The notes beneath the pieces are model-generated. The model saw only the letters and a program-made list of their open reading frames with translations, did not search any database and was not told the DNA's origin. Below are positions 17,022-24,945 of a stretch of 64,000 nucleotides of DNA, piece by piece. Each line of letters begins with the position of its first letter. Position 1 is the stretch's first letter. The translations under genes were made by a program, and so were the position numbers. This stretch comes from Rhizobium sp. FKY42 (GTDB lineage: Bacteria; Pseudomonadota; Alphaproteobacteria; Rhizobiales; Rhizobiaceae): positions 1 through 64,000 of the forward strand of contig NZ_STGA01000021.1 of the NCBI RefSeq assembly GCF_005222835.1. Reading direction: 5' to 3'.

Positions 17022-17312
17022 ATGCCAACTGGTGAAGATTTGAAACAAGAAAACGCGGAAAGCAGATTCGGAATAGACACGAGGACCGGCCGGCTTCATC
17101 TCGGTCGCTTCCACATGCCGATGCCACGGTCGCGTGCAGGCCGTGTGTCAATTGGCGCCAGTCTTGTGGCGGGAGGCTGCCTTGGATTTCTACCAATCCT
17201 CGGGTTCTGGATGGTGCCCCTTGGTCTCGTGGTCCTGTCGCACGACTTGGCATTCGTGCGTCGCAGGAGACGAAAGTTTGCGGTCTGGTGGAGTCGGCGA
17301 CGCCGAACCTAA
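17022..17312 (+). CDS. Small membrane protein, two hydrophobic segments
   Basis: A 96-residue protein with a polar N terminus, a hydrophobic pair (VSIGASLVAGGCLGFLPILGFWMVPLGLVVLSHD) and a strongly arginine-rich tail (RRRRRKFAVWWSRRRRT). The GFLPILGFWMVPLGLVVLS pattern recurs in small rhizobial membrane proteins as far as I recall. The start is uncertain: the upstream ribosome site is poor, and the internal methionine at residue 32 (MPMPRSRAGR) is a fair alternative. Function unknown. Confidence 0.55.
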   Translation: MPTGEDLKQENAESRFGIDTRTGRLHLGRFHMPMPRSRAGRVSIGASLVAGGCLGFLPILGFWMVPLGLVVLSHDLAFVRRRRRKFAVWWSRRRRT

Positions 17313-17337
17313 CGTTAGCCGGCCAAGAGCTGGTTGA

Positions 17338-17940
17338 TTAACCGAGCATGGAGGCAAGGCCATTTCCGGCGCGAAGCGCAAAGAACCCCAAAGCACCGAA
17401 ATAGAGCGTCGTGAATGCAAGGAAGATGTAGCCCCCAAGGACGACCGCGCCATCGCGCTGGATCATGCCAAGCGCCGTCAGCAGGATCGCAATGCCGGGC
17501 AGTGTGTTCGAAAAGGGAATGAGACCCAATGGGAACATTAGCAGTAGACCCCCGGCGGCAATTGCCAGCGCGTTGATGCGGTTTGCGAATGTGGATCCCG
17601 TGAACGAGGCAAAGCGAGGCTTGATGTAGGTGTCCAGTCTGGAAACAATTCTAACGCCTTTCCTCAGTGTCGGTACCAGTCGCGCTGTTTCCAGTTCCTT
17701 GTCTAGGATTCGCGCTGGAAGCCAAGGCAGGCGATTTAGAAAGACAGCAATGCCGATGAGTATGATTGCGGCTCCAAACACAGTGCTGACCCCCGGAATG
17801 GAAACCGGGATTAGAAAGGGGAGAGAGGCGAGGGCACAGATGAGCAAAAGCCCTTGCTCGCCAACCGCATGCATCAGTTGACGAAGAGTGACGGTGTCTC
17901 CCTCAATGCCGTTTATGAGGGTCTCCAGTGTCATCGTCAT
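17338..17940 (-). CDS. exoD: Exopolysaccharide synthesis protein ExoD
   Basis: A 200-residue inner-membrane protein of the ExoD family: TVTLRQLMHAVGEQGLLLI opens the domain, followed by PFLIPVSIPGVSTVFG, NRLPWLPARILD and three or four further hydrophobic segments. ExoD was named from rhizobial mutants affected in exopolysaccharide production and invasion; the biochemical role is unknown. I start at ATG 17940, which gives usual family length. The frame is open to a TTG at 18006, with ACAGG just upstream, as the alternative. Confidence 0.85.
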   Translation of the reverse strand: MTMTLETLINGIEGDTVTLRQLMHAVGEQGLLLICALASLPFLIPVSIPGVSTVFGAAIILIGIAVFLNRLPWLPARILDKELETARLVPTLRKGVRIVSRLDTYIKPRFASFTGSTFANRINALAIAAGGLLLMFPLGLIPFSNTLPGIAILLTALGMIQRDGAVVLGGYIFLAFTTLYFGALGFFALRAGNGLASMLG

Positions 17941-18069
17941 AGGCTGGTTCGTATCGTTGAAGGCAGAATCAGTACGCAAAGTTCGCTCCGGCAGGTCCTG
18001 ATGCAAAACCTGTCATAACAAACTTATCGTCCGTCCCGAAGTGAGCGCATACACGCCTTTCTTCACGCT

Positions 18070-18174
18070 TCAGTGTGTATGACGCCACCAGTCAACGGCA
18101 CCGCATATCAGCACCATTCCCAAGGCCGCCAGAACATAAGGGTTTATAGCTGTTACGAATGTCAGGTAATGCAT
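18070..18174 (-). CDS. 34-residue membrane microprotein
   Basis: GGAGGAAA four bases before the ATG at 18174 is one of the strongest ribosome sites in the window. The product is a single transmembrane helix (FVTAINPYVLAALGMVLICGA) with a short WWRHTH tail. The frame is open further upstream to 18258, but the ribosome site points to the short form. No family recognised; such peptides often act as regulators or subunits of membrane complexes, which would be inference here. Confidence 0.55.
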   Translation of the reverse strand: MHYLTFVTAINPYVLAALGMVLICGAVDWWRHTH

Positions 18175-18299
18175 GACGATTTCCTCCAACGCATGCAGTC
18201 GTCCCGCCTTTGCTCCTCCAAAAGCTGAACGCAGATATGCTATCAGAGTTGCATGCATTGTGCACGGGAAACCGTCCCGAGATCATCTGCGAGTCGAAT

Positions 18300-18539
18300 T
18301 CAGGATTTGATGTCGATACCAGCCTCGATCGCAGCTGCAATGAAGGCGAGACGCGCGGCCTCAGCCGTCTTTTTGCCCTTCATCGCCGCTTCGAAAACTA
18401 TCAGCGCCTTGTCCAGAGCCTCACCGTCTTCGAGCGGCCAATCCTCGATCAGCGCCCAGGAGGCTTCTTGCAAAGTGGTGATTGTGCGATACTGCCCAGG
18501 CCCATCAAGCGCAAGGGTAACGCCTTTGTTCCATTCCAT
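18300..18539 (-). CDS. DUF982 domain protein
   Basis: A 79-residue protein with the DUF982 pattern: W-x-K near the start, TITTLQEASWALIEDWP, then ALIVFEAAMKGKKTAEAARLAFIAAAIEAGI. The family is almost confined to Rhizobiales and has no known function. I prefer ATG 18539 because the domain begins there; the open frame reaches a TTG at 18614 without a clear ribosome site. Confidence 0.8.
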   Translation of the reverse strand: MEWNKGVTLALDGPGQYRTITTLQEASWALIEDWPLEDGEALDKALIVFEAAMKGKKTAEAARLAFIAAAIEAGIDIKS

Positions 18540-18638
18540 CGTTTCGTCGCCTTCGGGAATTTCGTCTCGATATGAGTATTCACCACGAGGTGCCTGCGCA
18601 ACCGCGGTCGTCAACTGTTAATACTCTGAAGTTTGGAA

Positions 18639-18712
18639 TGGAGGCCTCGCCCGGAATTGAACCGGGGTACAAGGATTTGCAGTCCTCTGCGTCACCACTC
18701 CGCCACGAGGCC
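18639..18712 (-). tRNA. tRNA-Cys (GCA)
   Basis: A 74-nt minus-strand cloverleaf with acceptor GGCCTCG, anticodon loop ACTGCAAAT between GAGG/CCTT arms, T-arm CCCCGGTTCAATTCCGGGC and an encoded CCA. Anticodon GCA reads cysteine codons. Confidence 0.96.
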
Positions 18713-18856
18713 ATTCCGATGTGTTTTCTGAAGTGGTGACGGGCGTTTAGAATGAATTGAGAAAGAGCGCAAGAGGGATAGACCTCTGCATCGGCTTTTT
18801 TCACACATCATACGATAAGCCGGCGCCCCGTGATGAACGAGACGCCCGCCGATCAA

Positions 18857-19333
18857 TCACCGGCATTGGCGGCGGGGACCATTGAGCGGCTGATAGGTAT
18901 TGTCGGATGCACGGTAAGAGCGGTACTTGGACGCGCAGTATTCAACGTGCGAACCTCCATACGACCGTGCGGCGAGCTGCGAGGCGATAAGGCCCCCGAT
19001 CAGTGCGCCAGCAGCCAGTCCACCAATGACCGCACCTGCGTTACCGTGTCTACGATCTCGGTAGTAGCCGTCGCGATAGTGACGGCGATTGTCCCAATCC
19101 CGGTAATGGCGACGCCCTTCCCAGCGATCGCCACCACGGTAGTAGTGGCCATTACCCCAGCGAGGATTGATTTGCGGGCAGTTGGTTCCATTGTTGCATC
19201 CGACGTTGACGATGCTTTCCGCGTTTTCCGTCTGGATCGCAGGTAAGGAAACCGCACCTGTCGGTCCGGCGAAAGCAGGAACTCCACTGAAGGCAGTCGT
19301 AAGAGAGATTGCAATGACCATCAGTTTTTTCAT
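18857..19333 (-). CDS. BA14K family exported protein
   Basis: A 158-residue protein: signal peptide MKKLMVIAISLTTAFSGVPAFA, an Arg/Tyr/Gly/Asp-rich low-complexity middle (WEGRRHYRDWDNRRHYRDGYYRDRR), one glycine-rich hydrophobic segment (AGAVIGGLAAGALIGGLIAS) and the C-terminal BA14K signature (VEYCASKYRSYRASDNTYQP...GPRRQC). The family, first described from a Brucella antigen, is found in Rhizobiales. GAGGTG right before the ATG at 19333 fixes the start. That ribosome site overlaps the stop codon of the next upstream ORF. Confidence 0.9.
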   Translation of the reverse strand: MKKLMVIAISLTTAFSGVPAFAGPTGAVSLPAIQTENAESIVNVGCNNGTNCPQINPRWGNGHYYRGGDRWEGRRHYRDWDNRRHYRDGYYRDRRHGNAGAVIGGLAAGALIGGLIASQLAARSYGGSHVEYCASKYRSYRASDNTYQPLNGPRRQCR

Positions 19334-19343
19334 CTTAATCACC

Positions 19344-19658
19344 TCAAAATTCTGATTCTGCAAAGTAACGCTTCCCGTGTATTTCGGTTCCGTTTTGTGC
19401 TTCTAAAAAAGAAGACCCGCATGTTCTGCGGATCGAGGAAAGGGAAGAGTGTTTTTTACTTTGTGAAGCGGCTCCTGCCGGATCACCGATCGGTAATAAC
19501 GCTGGATTGAGCGGCGGATCATTCGGGTTTTTTGTATCGGCCGGATCCTGCGCGGGGGTAAGAGGTGGTTTTTCCTGAACACGATCAGGCACGCCCGGCG
19601 CCGGGGTAGGGCCTCTCGGAGAATCGACGGGATTATCTGTCGGCAATGTCGTGGGCAT
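19344..19658 (-). CDS. Proline-rich small protein with an odd C-terminal third
   Basis: A 104-residue ORF with AGGAGG before the ATG at 19658. Residues 1-65 are proline/aspartate-rich (TPAPGVPDRVQEKPPLTPAQDPAD, LLPIGDPAGAAS), a composition known from small rhizobial proteins. Residues 66-104 change character (KKHSSLSSIRRTCGSSF) and are encoded across the hairpin-plus-T-run at 19405-19434. The natural end may therefore be near residue 65, the stop having been lost or shifted. Its stop codon abuts the BA14K ribosome site. Confidence 0.5.
   Translation of the reverse strand: MPTTLPTDNPVDSPRGPTPAPGVPDRVQEKPPLTPAQDPADTKNPNDPPLNPALLPIGDPAGAASQSKKHSSLSSIRRTCGSSFLEAQNGTEIHGKRYFAESEF
19405..19434 (-). 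terminator. Terminator-like hairpin inside an ORF
   Basis: On the minus strand GATCCGC pairs with GCGGGTC (one G-T) around a seven-base loop, followed by TTCTTTTTT. It lies within the 3' third of the ORF at 19344-19658, between it and the BA14K gene. Confidence 0.65.
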
Positions 19659-19833
19659 CCTTGCCTCCTATGTCTTTGTCGGTTGAGAAAATAACCCGTC
19701 GATAAAGGCTTTGTTCCCCCGAATTCGGCGCGGAAGTCGGTGGAATTGCGAGAGAGGGGCGCCAACGGTCTTGAAAGCTGTGCTGCTCGCCAGTAATACG
19801 GGGCCAGATATACGCTTTCACGAGGCGAGCCCG

Positions 19834-20487
19834 ATGATTGATTTTGAAGCAGCGCGGACCAAGATGGTGGAAAACCAGATACGGACCACCGACGTGACGT
19901 CGCACTCCGTGTTGCGCGCATTTTACAATGTTCCGCGCGAAGCTTTCGTACCGGAAAAGTCGAGGGCTCTGGCCTATATCGATAACGATATTCAGATCGG
20001 CAATGGTCGCTACCTGATGGAGGCCTCTCCACTCGCCAAGCTCTTGCAGCTTGCAAAGGTCACCAAGGACGATGTCGTTCTGGAAATCGGCTGCGGAACA
20101 GGCTACGCGACCGCAATCCTCTCGCATATTGCCGGCACGGTCGTTGCGATCGAGAGCGATACGGAACTGAGCGCTGCCGCCACTACAAACATCGCTACCT
20201 TGGGTTGTGACAATGCGGCGGTGGTTACGGGCGAGCTCGAAAAGGGTTATGCGGCAGAATCGCCTTATGATCTGATTTTCATCAACGGTTCCGTTGAAGA
20301 AGTTCCTGAAACTTTGTTCTCCCAATTGCGGGATGGTGGCCGCCTTGTTGCAGTTCTCGGATATGGGAACGCCTCAACCGCCAGAGTTTTCATCAAGGAG
20401 CATGGCGTCATCTCCGAAGCTTCGCACTTCAACACGTCGGTAAAGCCGTTGCCGGGCTTCCGAAAGTCCAAGGAATTTGTTTTCTGA
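19834..20487 (+). CDS. Protein-L-isoaspartate O-methyltransferase family protein
   Basis: A 217-residue AdoMet-dependent methyltransferase of the PCMT family: MVENQIRTTDVTSHSVLRAF at the start, motif I EIGCGTGYATAIL and post-motif VVAIESD. It is distinct from the pcm gene at 43127-43780, whose motif I is [10 protein letters not shown]. The start at ATG 19834 has GAGGCGAG upstream; 41 further codons in frame are not supported. In the rhizobia I recall, this gene precedes tolC; here it is followed by a terminator and then popZ. Confidence 0.85.
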   Translation: MIDFEAARTKMVENQIRTTDVTSHSVLRAFYNVPREAFVPEKSRALAYIDNDIQIGNGRYLMEASPLAKLLQLAKVTKDDVVLEIGCGTGYATAILSHIAGTVVAIESDTELSAAATTNIATLGCDNAAVVTGELEKGYAAESPYDLIFINGSVEEVPETLFSQLRDGGRLVAVLGYGNASTARVFIKEHGVISEASHFNTSVKPLPGFRKSKEFVF

Positions 20488-20494
20488 TCAAACT

Positions 20495-20514
20495 GGGCGG
20501 CCTTCGGGTCGCCC
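20495..20514 (+). terminator. UUCG-capped hairpin after the PCMT-like gene
   Basis: GGGCGGCC and GGTCGCCC (one G-T pair) close a TTCG tetraloop eight bases past the stop codon, followed by TTGTCGT. Stable stem, short U-tract. Confidence 0.75.
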
Positions 20515-20689
20515 TTGTCGTATAGTAGTACCCTTACGGCGTGTGGCGGCTAAGCAGCAGATCATCTGTCTGCTGATGTTGAGATTTTTAGCTTCCTCTG
20601 AGCTGAAGCTCCTGTGTTTCCTTGAGAAACCTGTGCATCCGGTTGATCAATCTATCTCCGGTAATTGTGACACAGCATCCCCTCGCGTA

Positions 20690-20705
20690 GAATCAATTAT
20701 GATTC
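20690..20705. promoter_or_regulatory. Palindrome with two GANTC sites upstream of popZ
   Basis: GAATCA-ATTA-TGATTC, a 6-4-6 inverted repeat 55 bases before the popZ start. It contains GAATC (20690-20694) and GATTC (20701-20705), both GANTC, the sequence methylated by CcrM in alphaproteobacteria, spaced 11 bp apart. Cell-cycle control of popZ through these sites is an inference. Confidence 0.45.
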
Positions 20706-20759
20706 GTTGCCTGCGAGCATAAGTGTGATGCGGGCTCGACTTTCAGATCGGGGATAAAA

Positions 20760-21566
20760 ATGGCTCAGCCAAACGTCGCGCGTGAACCCTCCATGGAAGA
20801 GATTCTGGCATCCATCCGCCGGATCATCGAAAGCAATGATCCGATCAGCGAAAGCCAGTCGGCCAGGGGCGCGCAAGATTCTTCTTATTTAGATGATGAT
20901 GAAGAGTTCGATGTCGAGTCGGACTATGACGATGGCTACATGTCCCAGGTCCCTGCGAATGACCCAGGCATGTCCTATGCGGAACCTGTTCACGCTGAGC
21001 ATTCGAGAGCGGTCATGGAAATGAGAGAAGTTGCGGCAGAGCCGCTGCATGTTAGCGAAAAGTCACTATCTCTGGCAGATGTTGCAGCCAGGGTTCGTGC
21101 CGGGGCTGCGCGACCTGCCGACGCTGGAGTGGCAGTTCATTCAGCGGCCCCTCAACCGGAAATGCACCGTCCAGCTCCCCAGGCCGTGCAGCACCCCCCC
21201 TATGTGAATGCAGAGCGAGTGCGCCCCGTTCAGGTCCAGCCGATCGAGCATCCTTCTGCTCAGCGGGACCAGATCTACCGCGACGCTGCGAATGCTCAAG
21301 CGCACGAAAGTCGCGAACAGACGTTGCCGGCCCGCATTGAACAGGCCACCTCGCTGTTATCTGAAGAGGCAGGTGCGCAGATTGCGCGGTCTTTCAACGA
21401 TCTTGCTCAGGTCGTGAATGGTATCGAGCGCGAGACCGTTGAAGATATGGCAAAAGAGATGCTGCGTCCCATGCTGCGTGAGTGGTTGGACGATAATTTG
21501 CCGACACTGGTCGAGCGGCTTGTGCGCGAGGAAATCGAGCGCGTAGCGCGCGGCCCGCGGCGGTGA
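20760..21566 (+). CDS. popZ: PopZ-family (DUF2497) pole-organising protein
   Basis: A 268-residue acidic protein. The N terminus EPSMEEILASIRRIIESND is the conserved partner-binding helix of the family. Residues 35-200 are acidic and Pro/Gln-rich, probably disordered. The C terminus (SFNDLAQVVNGIERETVEDMAKEMLRPMLREWLDDNLP...VREEIERVAR) is the oligomerisation segment. In Caulobacter PopZ builds polar matrices that anchor centromere-bound ParB; in Agrobacterium it marks the growing pole. GGGGA precedes the ATG. Directly upstream of valS, as usual in this group. Confidence 0.88.
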   Translation: MAQPNVAREPSMEEILASIRRIIESNDPISESQSARGAQDSSYLDDDEEFDVESDYDDGYMSQVPANDPGMSYAEPVHAEHSRAVMEMREVAAEPLHVSEKSLSLADVAARVRAGAARPADAGVAVHSAAPQPEMHRPAPQAVQHPPYVNAERVRPVQVQPIEHPSAQRDQIYRDAANAQAHESREQTLPARIEQATSLLSEEAGAQIARSFNDLAQVVNGIERETVEDMAKEMLRPMLREWLDDNLPTLVERLVREEIERVARGPRR

Positions 21567-21587
21567 ACGGATCCTGTCACCCTCGAT

Positions 21588-21612
21588 AGCCGCCGTTGAG
21601 GCGGCTTTTTTA
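21588..21612 (+). terminator. Terminator of popZ
   Basis: AGCCGCC (21588-21594), loop GTTGA, GGCGGCT (21600-21606) followed by six T. A clean intrinsic terminator before valS. Confidence 0.9.
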
Positions 21613-21675
21613 TTGACTCGCATCTGGCAGTCCTATTTACAGCCAGCAACGAGAACTCCAGGTTTTGGTCCCAAA

Positions 21676-24591
21676 ATGCTCGAAAAAACTTATGATTCCG
21701 CCTCTGTAGAACCGAAGATCGCAGCCGCATGGGATGATGCCGATGCGTTTCGCGCCGGTGCGAACGCAAAGCCGAACGCGGAAACCTTCACGATCGTCAT
21801 TCCTCCGCCAAACGTGACGGGTTCCTTGCATATGGGCCATGCCCTGAACAACACGCTGCAGGATATCATGGTCCGTTTCGAGCGGATGCGCGGCAAGGAC
21901 GTGCTTTGGCAGCCGGGAATGGACCATGCGGGGATCGCGACCCAGATGGTTGTGGAGCGTAAGCTTGCGGAAGCACAGCAACCCGGTCGTCGGGCTCTCG
22001 GCCGCGAAGCCTTCATCGACAAGGTCTGGGAATGGAAGGCTGAATCGGGCGGATTGATCTTCAACCAGTTGAAGCGGCTTGGCGCGTCCTGCGATTGGTC
22101 ACGCGAGCGATTCACCATGGACGAAGGCCTGTCGAAAGCTGTGCTTGAGGTCTTCGTAACCCTCTACAAGCAGGGCCTCATCTATCGCGGCAAGCGCTTG
22201 GTCAACTGGGACCCGCAATTCGAAACCGCGATATCGGACATCGAAGTCGAGAACCGCGAAGTCGATGGCCACATGTGGCATTTCAAATATCCACTGGCCG
22301 GTGGGGAAACCTACACCTATGTGGAAAAGGATGCCGATGGCAATGTAACCTTCCAGGAAGAGCGCAATTATATTGCCATCGCGACAACGCGTCCTGAAAC
22401 CATGCTCGGTGATGGTGCGGTAGCTGTTAATCCATCGGATGAACGTTATGCACCAATTATTGGAAAACTCTGCGAAATTCCTGTTGGTCCAAAAGAGCAT
22501 CGCCGTTTGATACCGATCATCGCTGATGAGTATCCGGATCCGACGTTCGGTTCTGGCGCGGTCAAGATCACCGGTGCGCATGACTTTAACGACTATCAGG
22601 TGGCGCGCCGGAACAACATTCCGCTTTACCGCCTGATGGATACCCAGGCGCAGATGCGACAGGATGGCGAGCCCTATGCCCGTTGTGCAGAGCAGGCACT
22701 TGCCATCACGAAGTCCGGCAGGCTTCCCAGCGAGGCGGAGGTTGACGACATCAATCTGGTTCCGGAAGAATATCGCGGATTGGATCGCTATGAGGCGCGC
22801 AAGCGGATCGTTGCTGCCATCAACGCGGACGGTCTTGCCGTGACGACCAAGGACGCAGAGGGCAATGATGTGCCCTACGTTGAAAACAAGAAGATCATGC
22901 AGCCATTCGGCGACCGCTCGAACGTCGTCATCGAACCCATGCTGACGGATCAGTGGTTCGTGGATGCCAAGACTCTTGCCGAGCCCGCCATCGCATCGGT
23001 TCGCGAAGGACGCACGAACTTTGTTCCGAAGAACTGGGACAAGACCTATTACGAGTGGATGGAGAACATTCAACCCTGGTGCATTTCGCGCCAGCTCTGG
23101 TGGGGCCATCAGATTCCGGCCTGGTATGGACCGGATGGTCAGGTCTTCGTCGAGAAGACGGAAGAGGAAGCGCTGGACGCAGCAGTCCAGCACTATCTGG
23201 CGCACGAAGGACCGTGGAAGGCCTGGGTTCAGGAAAAGCTCGAAAATTTCGATCCCGGCGCAATCCTCACTCGTGACGAAGATGTTCTCGATACGTGGTT
23301 CTCGTCGGCGCTATGGCCGTTCTCGACGCTCGGCTGGCCGGACCAAACTCCTGAGCTTGCGCGCTATTATCCCACCAGCGTGCTCGTCACCGGCTTTGAC
23401 ATCATCTTCTTCTGGGTCGCCCGCATGATGATGATGGGCCTGCACTTCATGAAGGATGAGGACGGCAATCCTGTCGAACCTTTCCACACCGTCTATGTGC
23501 ACGCACTTGTGCGCGACAAGAACGGGCAGAAGATGTCGAAGTCCAAGGGAAACGTCATCGATCCGCTTGAGCTGATAGACGAATACGGGGCCGATGCACT
23601 GCGATTCACGCTGGCGATCATGGCGGCGCAGGGGCGTGACGTGAAGTTGGACCCGGCTCGCATAGCAGGATATCGTAACTTCGGCACCAAGCTGTGGAAC
23701 GCGACCCGTTTCGCGGAAATGAATGGCGTCAAGCGCGATCCGAAGTTCGTTCCCGACGCTGCAACGCTGACGGTCAATCGCTGGATCCTGACGGAACTTT
23801 CCTCCACAATCGCTGAGGTAACGACTGCAGTCGAAACGCAGCGTTTCAACGATGCTGCAGGCAGCCTCTACCGCTTCGTCTGGAATCAGGTATGCGACTG
23901 GTATCTCGAACTGCTGAAGCCGATTTTCTCTGGAACGGATGAGACAGCCAAGCTCGAGGCCCAGGCTTGCGTGGCCTATGTGCTGGAAGAAACCTACAAG
24001 CTTCTGCATCCGTTCATGCCATTTATGACGGAAGAGCTTTGGGCTCACACAAGCGAGCGTGACGGTCTGCTGTGTCACGCTGATTGGCCTGCTCCGAACT
24101 TCGCTGACGACGCGGCAGCTTCGGAAATCAACTGGCTGGTCGATCTTGTCACGGGTATCCGCTCGGCTCGTTCTGAGATGAACGTGCCACCATCGGCCAA
24201 GGCTCCCCTGATCGTGGTTGGTGCCTCTGCCTTGACCCAGGGTCGTTTGCAGAGGCATCAGGCTGCAGTTGAGCGCCTGGCGCGTGTCGAAACGATTGAG
24301 CTTTCCGATACCGCGCCGCGCGGCGCAGCCCAGGTCGTGATCGCAGAGGCAACTGCGTGTCTTCCGCTTGGAAGTCTGATTGATCTTGGTGCCGAGAAGA
24401 CACGAATCGAGAAGGCGCTTGGAAAGGTGCAGGCCGATATTGATCGTGCCGAAAAGAAGCTCGCCAACGAGAAGTTTGTCGCTAATGCCGATCCGGAAGT
24501 TGTGGCAGCCGAGCGCGAACGCTTGAGCGAGATGCAATTGCAGCAGACGAGCCTGAAGACGGCACTTCAGCGGATTGCCGAAGCAGGCTGA
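21676..24591 (+). CDS. valS: Valyl-tRNA synthetase
   Basis: A 971-residue class I synthetase charging tRNA-Val. HIGH-type motif HMGH lies at 52-55 (PPPNVTGSLHMGH) and KMSKS at 619-623. A CP1 editing domain lies between them (around TTRPETMLGDGAVAVNP), then the anticodon-binding helical domain and a C-terminal coiled coil (from about residue 905, GAEKTRIEKALGKVQADIDRAEKKL). Start at ATG 21676 with only a weak AGG upstream; the preceding 21 in-frame codons overlap the popZ terminator region and are rejected. Confidence 0.97.
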   Translation: MLEKTYDSASVEPKIAAAWDDADAFRAGANAKPNAETFTIVIPPPNVTGSLHMGHALNNTLQDIMVRFERMRGKDVLWQPGMDHAGIATQMVVERKLAEAQQPGRRALGREAFIDKVWEWKAESGGLIFNQLKRLGASCDWSRERFTMDEGLSKAVLEVFVTLYKQGLIYRGKRLVNWDPQFETAISDIEVENREVDGHMWHFKYPLAGGETYTYVEKDADGNVTFQEERNYIAIATTRPETMLGDGAVAVNPSDERYAPIIGKLCEIPVGPKEHRRLIPIIADEYPDPTFGSGAVKITGAHDFNDYQVARRNNIPLYRLMDTQAQMRQDGEPYARCAEQALAITKSGRLPSEAEVDDINLVPEEYRGLDRYEARKRIVAAINADGLAVTTKDAEGNDVPYVENKKIMQPFGDRSNVVIEPMLTDQWFVDAKTLAEPAIASVREGRTNFVPKNWDKTYYEWMENIQPWCISRQLWWGHQIPAWYGPDGQVFVEKTEEEALDAAVQHYLAHEGPWKAWVQEKLENFDPGAILTRDEDVLDTWFSSALWPFSTLGWPDQTPELARYYPTSVLVTGFDIIFFWVARMMMMGLHFMKDEDGNPVEPFHTVYVHALVRDKNGQKMSKSKGNVIDPLELIDEYGADALRFTLAIMAAQGRDVKLDPARIAGYRNFGTKLWNATRFAEMNGVKRDPKFVPDAATLTVNRWILTELSSTIAEVTTAVETQRFNDAAGSLYRFVWNQVCDWYLELLKPIFSGTDETAKLEAQACVAYVLEETYKLLHPFMPFMTEELWAHTSERDGLLCHADWPAPNFADDAAASEINWLVDLVTGIRSARSEMNVPPSAKAPLIVVGASALTQGRLQRHQAAVERLARVETIELSDTAPRGAAQVVIAEATACLPLGSLIDLGAEKTRIEKALGKVQADIDRAEKKLANEKFVANADPEVVAAERERLSEMQLQQTSLKTALQRIAEAG

Positions 24592-24613
24592 TTCTTTCCG
24601 TTATCGTTAAACC

Positions 24614-24646
24614 AAGGCCTCGGCGTTCCGCGCCGGGGCCTTTTGT
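24614..24646 (+). terminator. Terminator of valS
   Basis: AAGGCCTCGGCG (24614-24625) and CGCCGGGGCCTT (24631-24642) form a 12-pair stem with one G-T, loop TTCCG, then TTGTTTTC. Confidence 0.9.
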
Positions 24647-24945
24647 TTTCATTTTGACGAATTCGCCTGGAATTGGTGTTAACTTTGCGCCGTTTGCGCG
24701 AATTCACGCAATGTTGCTTGCGGGCCACATTCAGCTCACAGTGAGAATAATCGACTACATTAATGGGGCTATCTGTTTATTAATTAGAAAAATAATGTGA
24801 TGAATTAGTCATTTTTGACTGCCTCTTGCGAGCTTACGTAAATTTTTCTGCACATTCTTCACAATGGCGGGAATGTGTCGAAGTTGTGTTTTAAACTGTG
24901 ACAATTAGGCTGTGCGATGGTCACTTACCTGGGAGTGGGAGAATT
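24647..24945. other. AT-rich upstream region of the FadL-type porin
   Basis: About 300 bases without an ORF on either strand. The segment 24750-24900 is markedly AT-rich (TTTATTAATTAGAAAAATAATG) compared with its surroundings. It must hold the porin promoter, but I cannot name a precise -35/-10 pair. Confidence 0.5.

Noticed and set aside
19834..20487. Treating the two PCMT proteins as a local duplication
   Set aside because: They are 23 kb apart, differ in motif I and in N-terminal region, and sit in separate conserved neighbourhoods, so they are old paralogues.
22099..23205. 368-codon frame antisense to valS (and 23311-24537 likewise)
   Set aside because: Lies wholly inside valS with no ribosome site; codon pattern reflects the sense gene.
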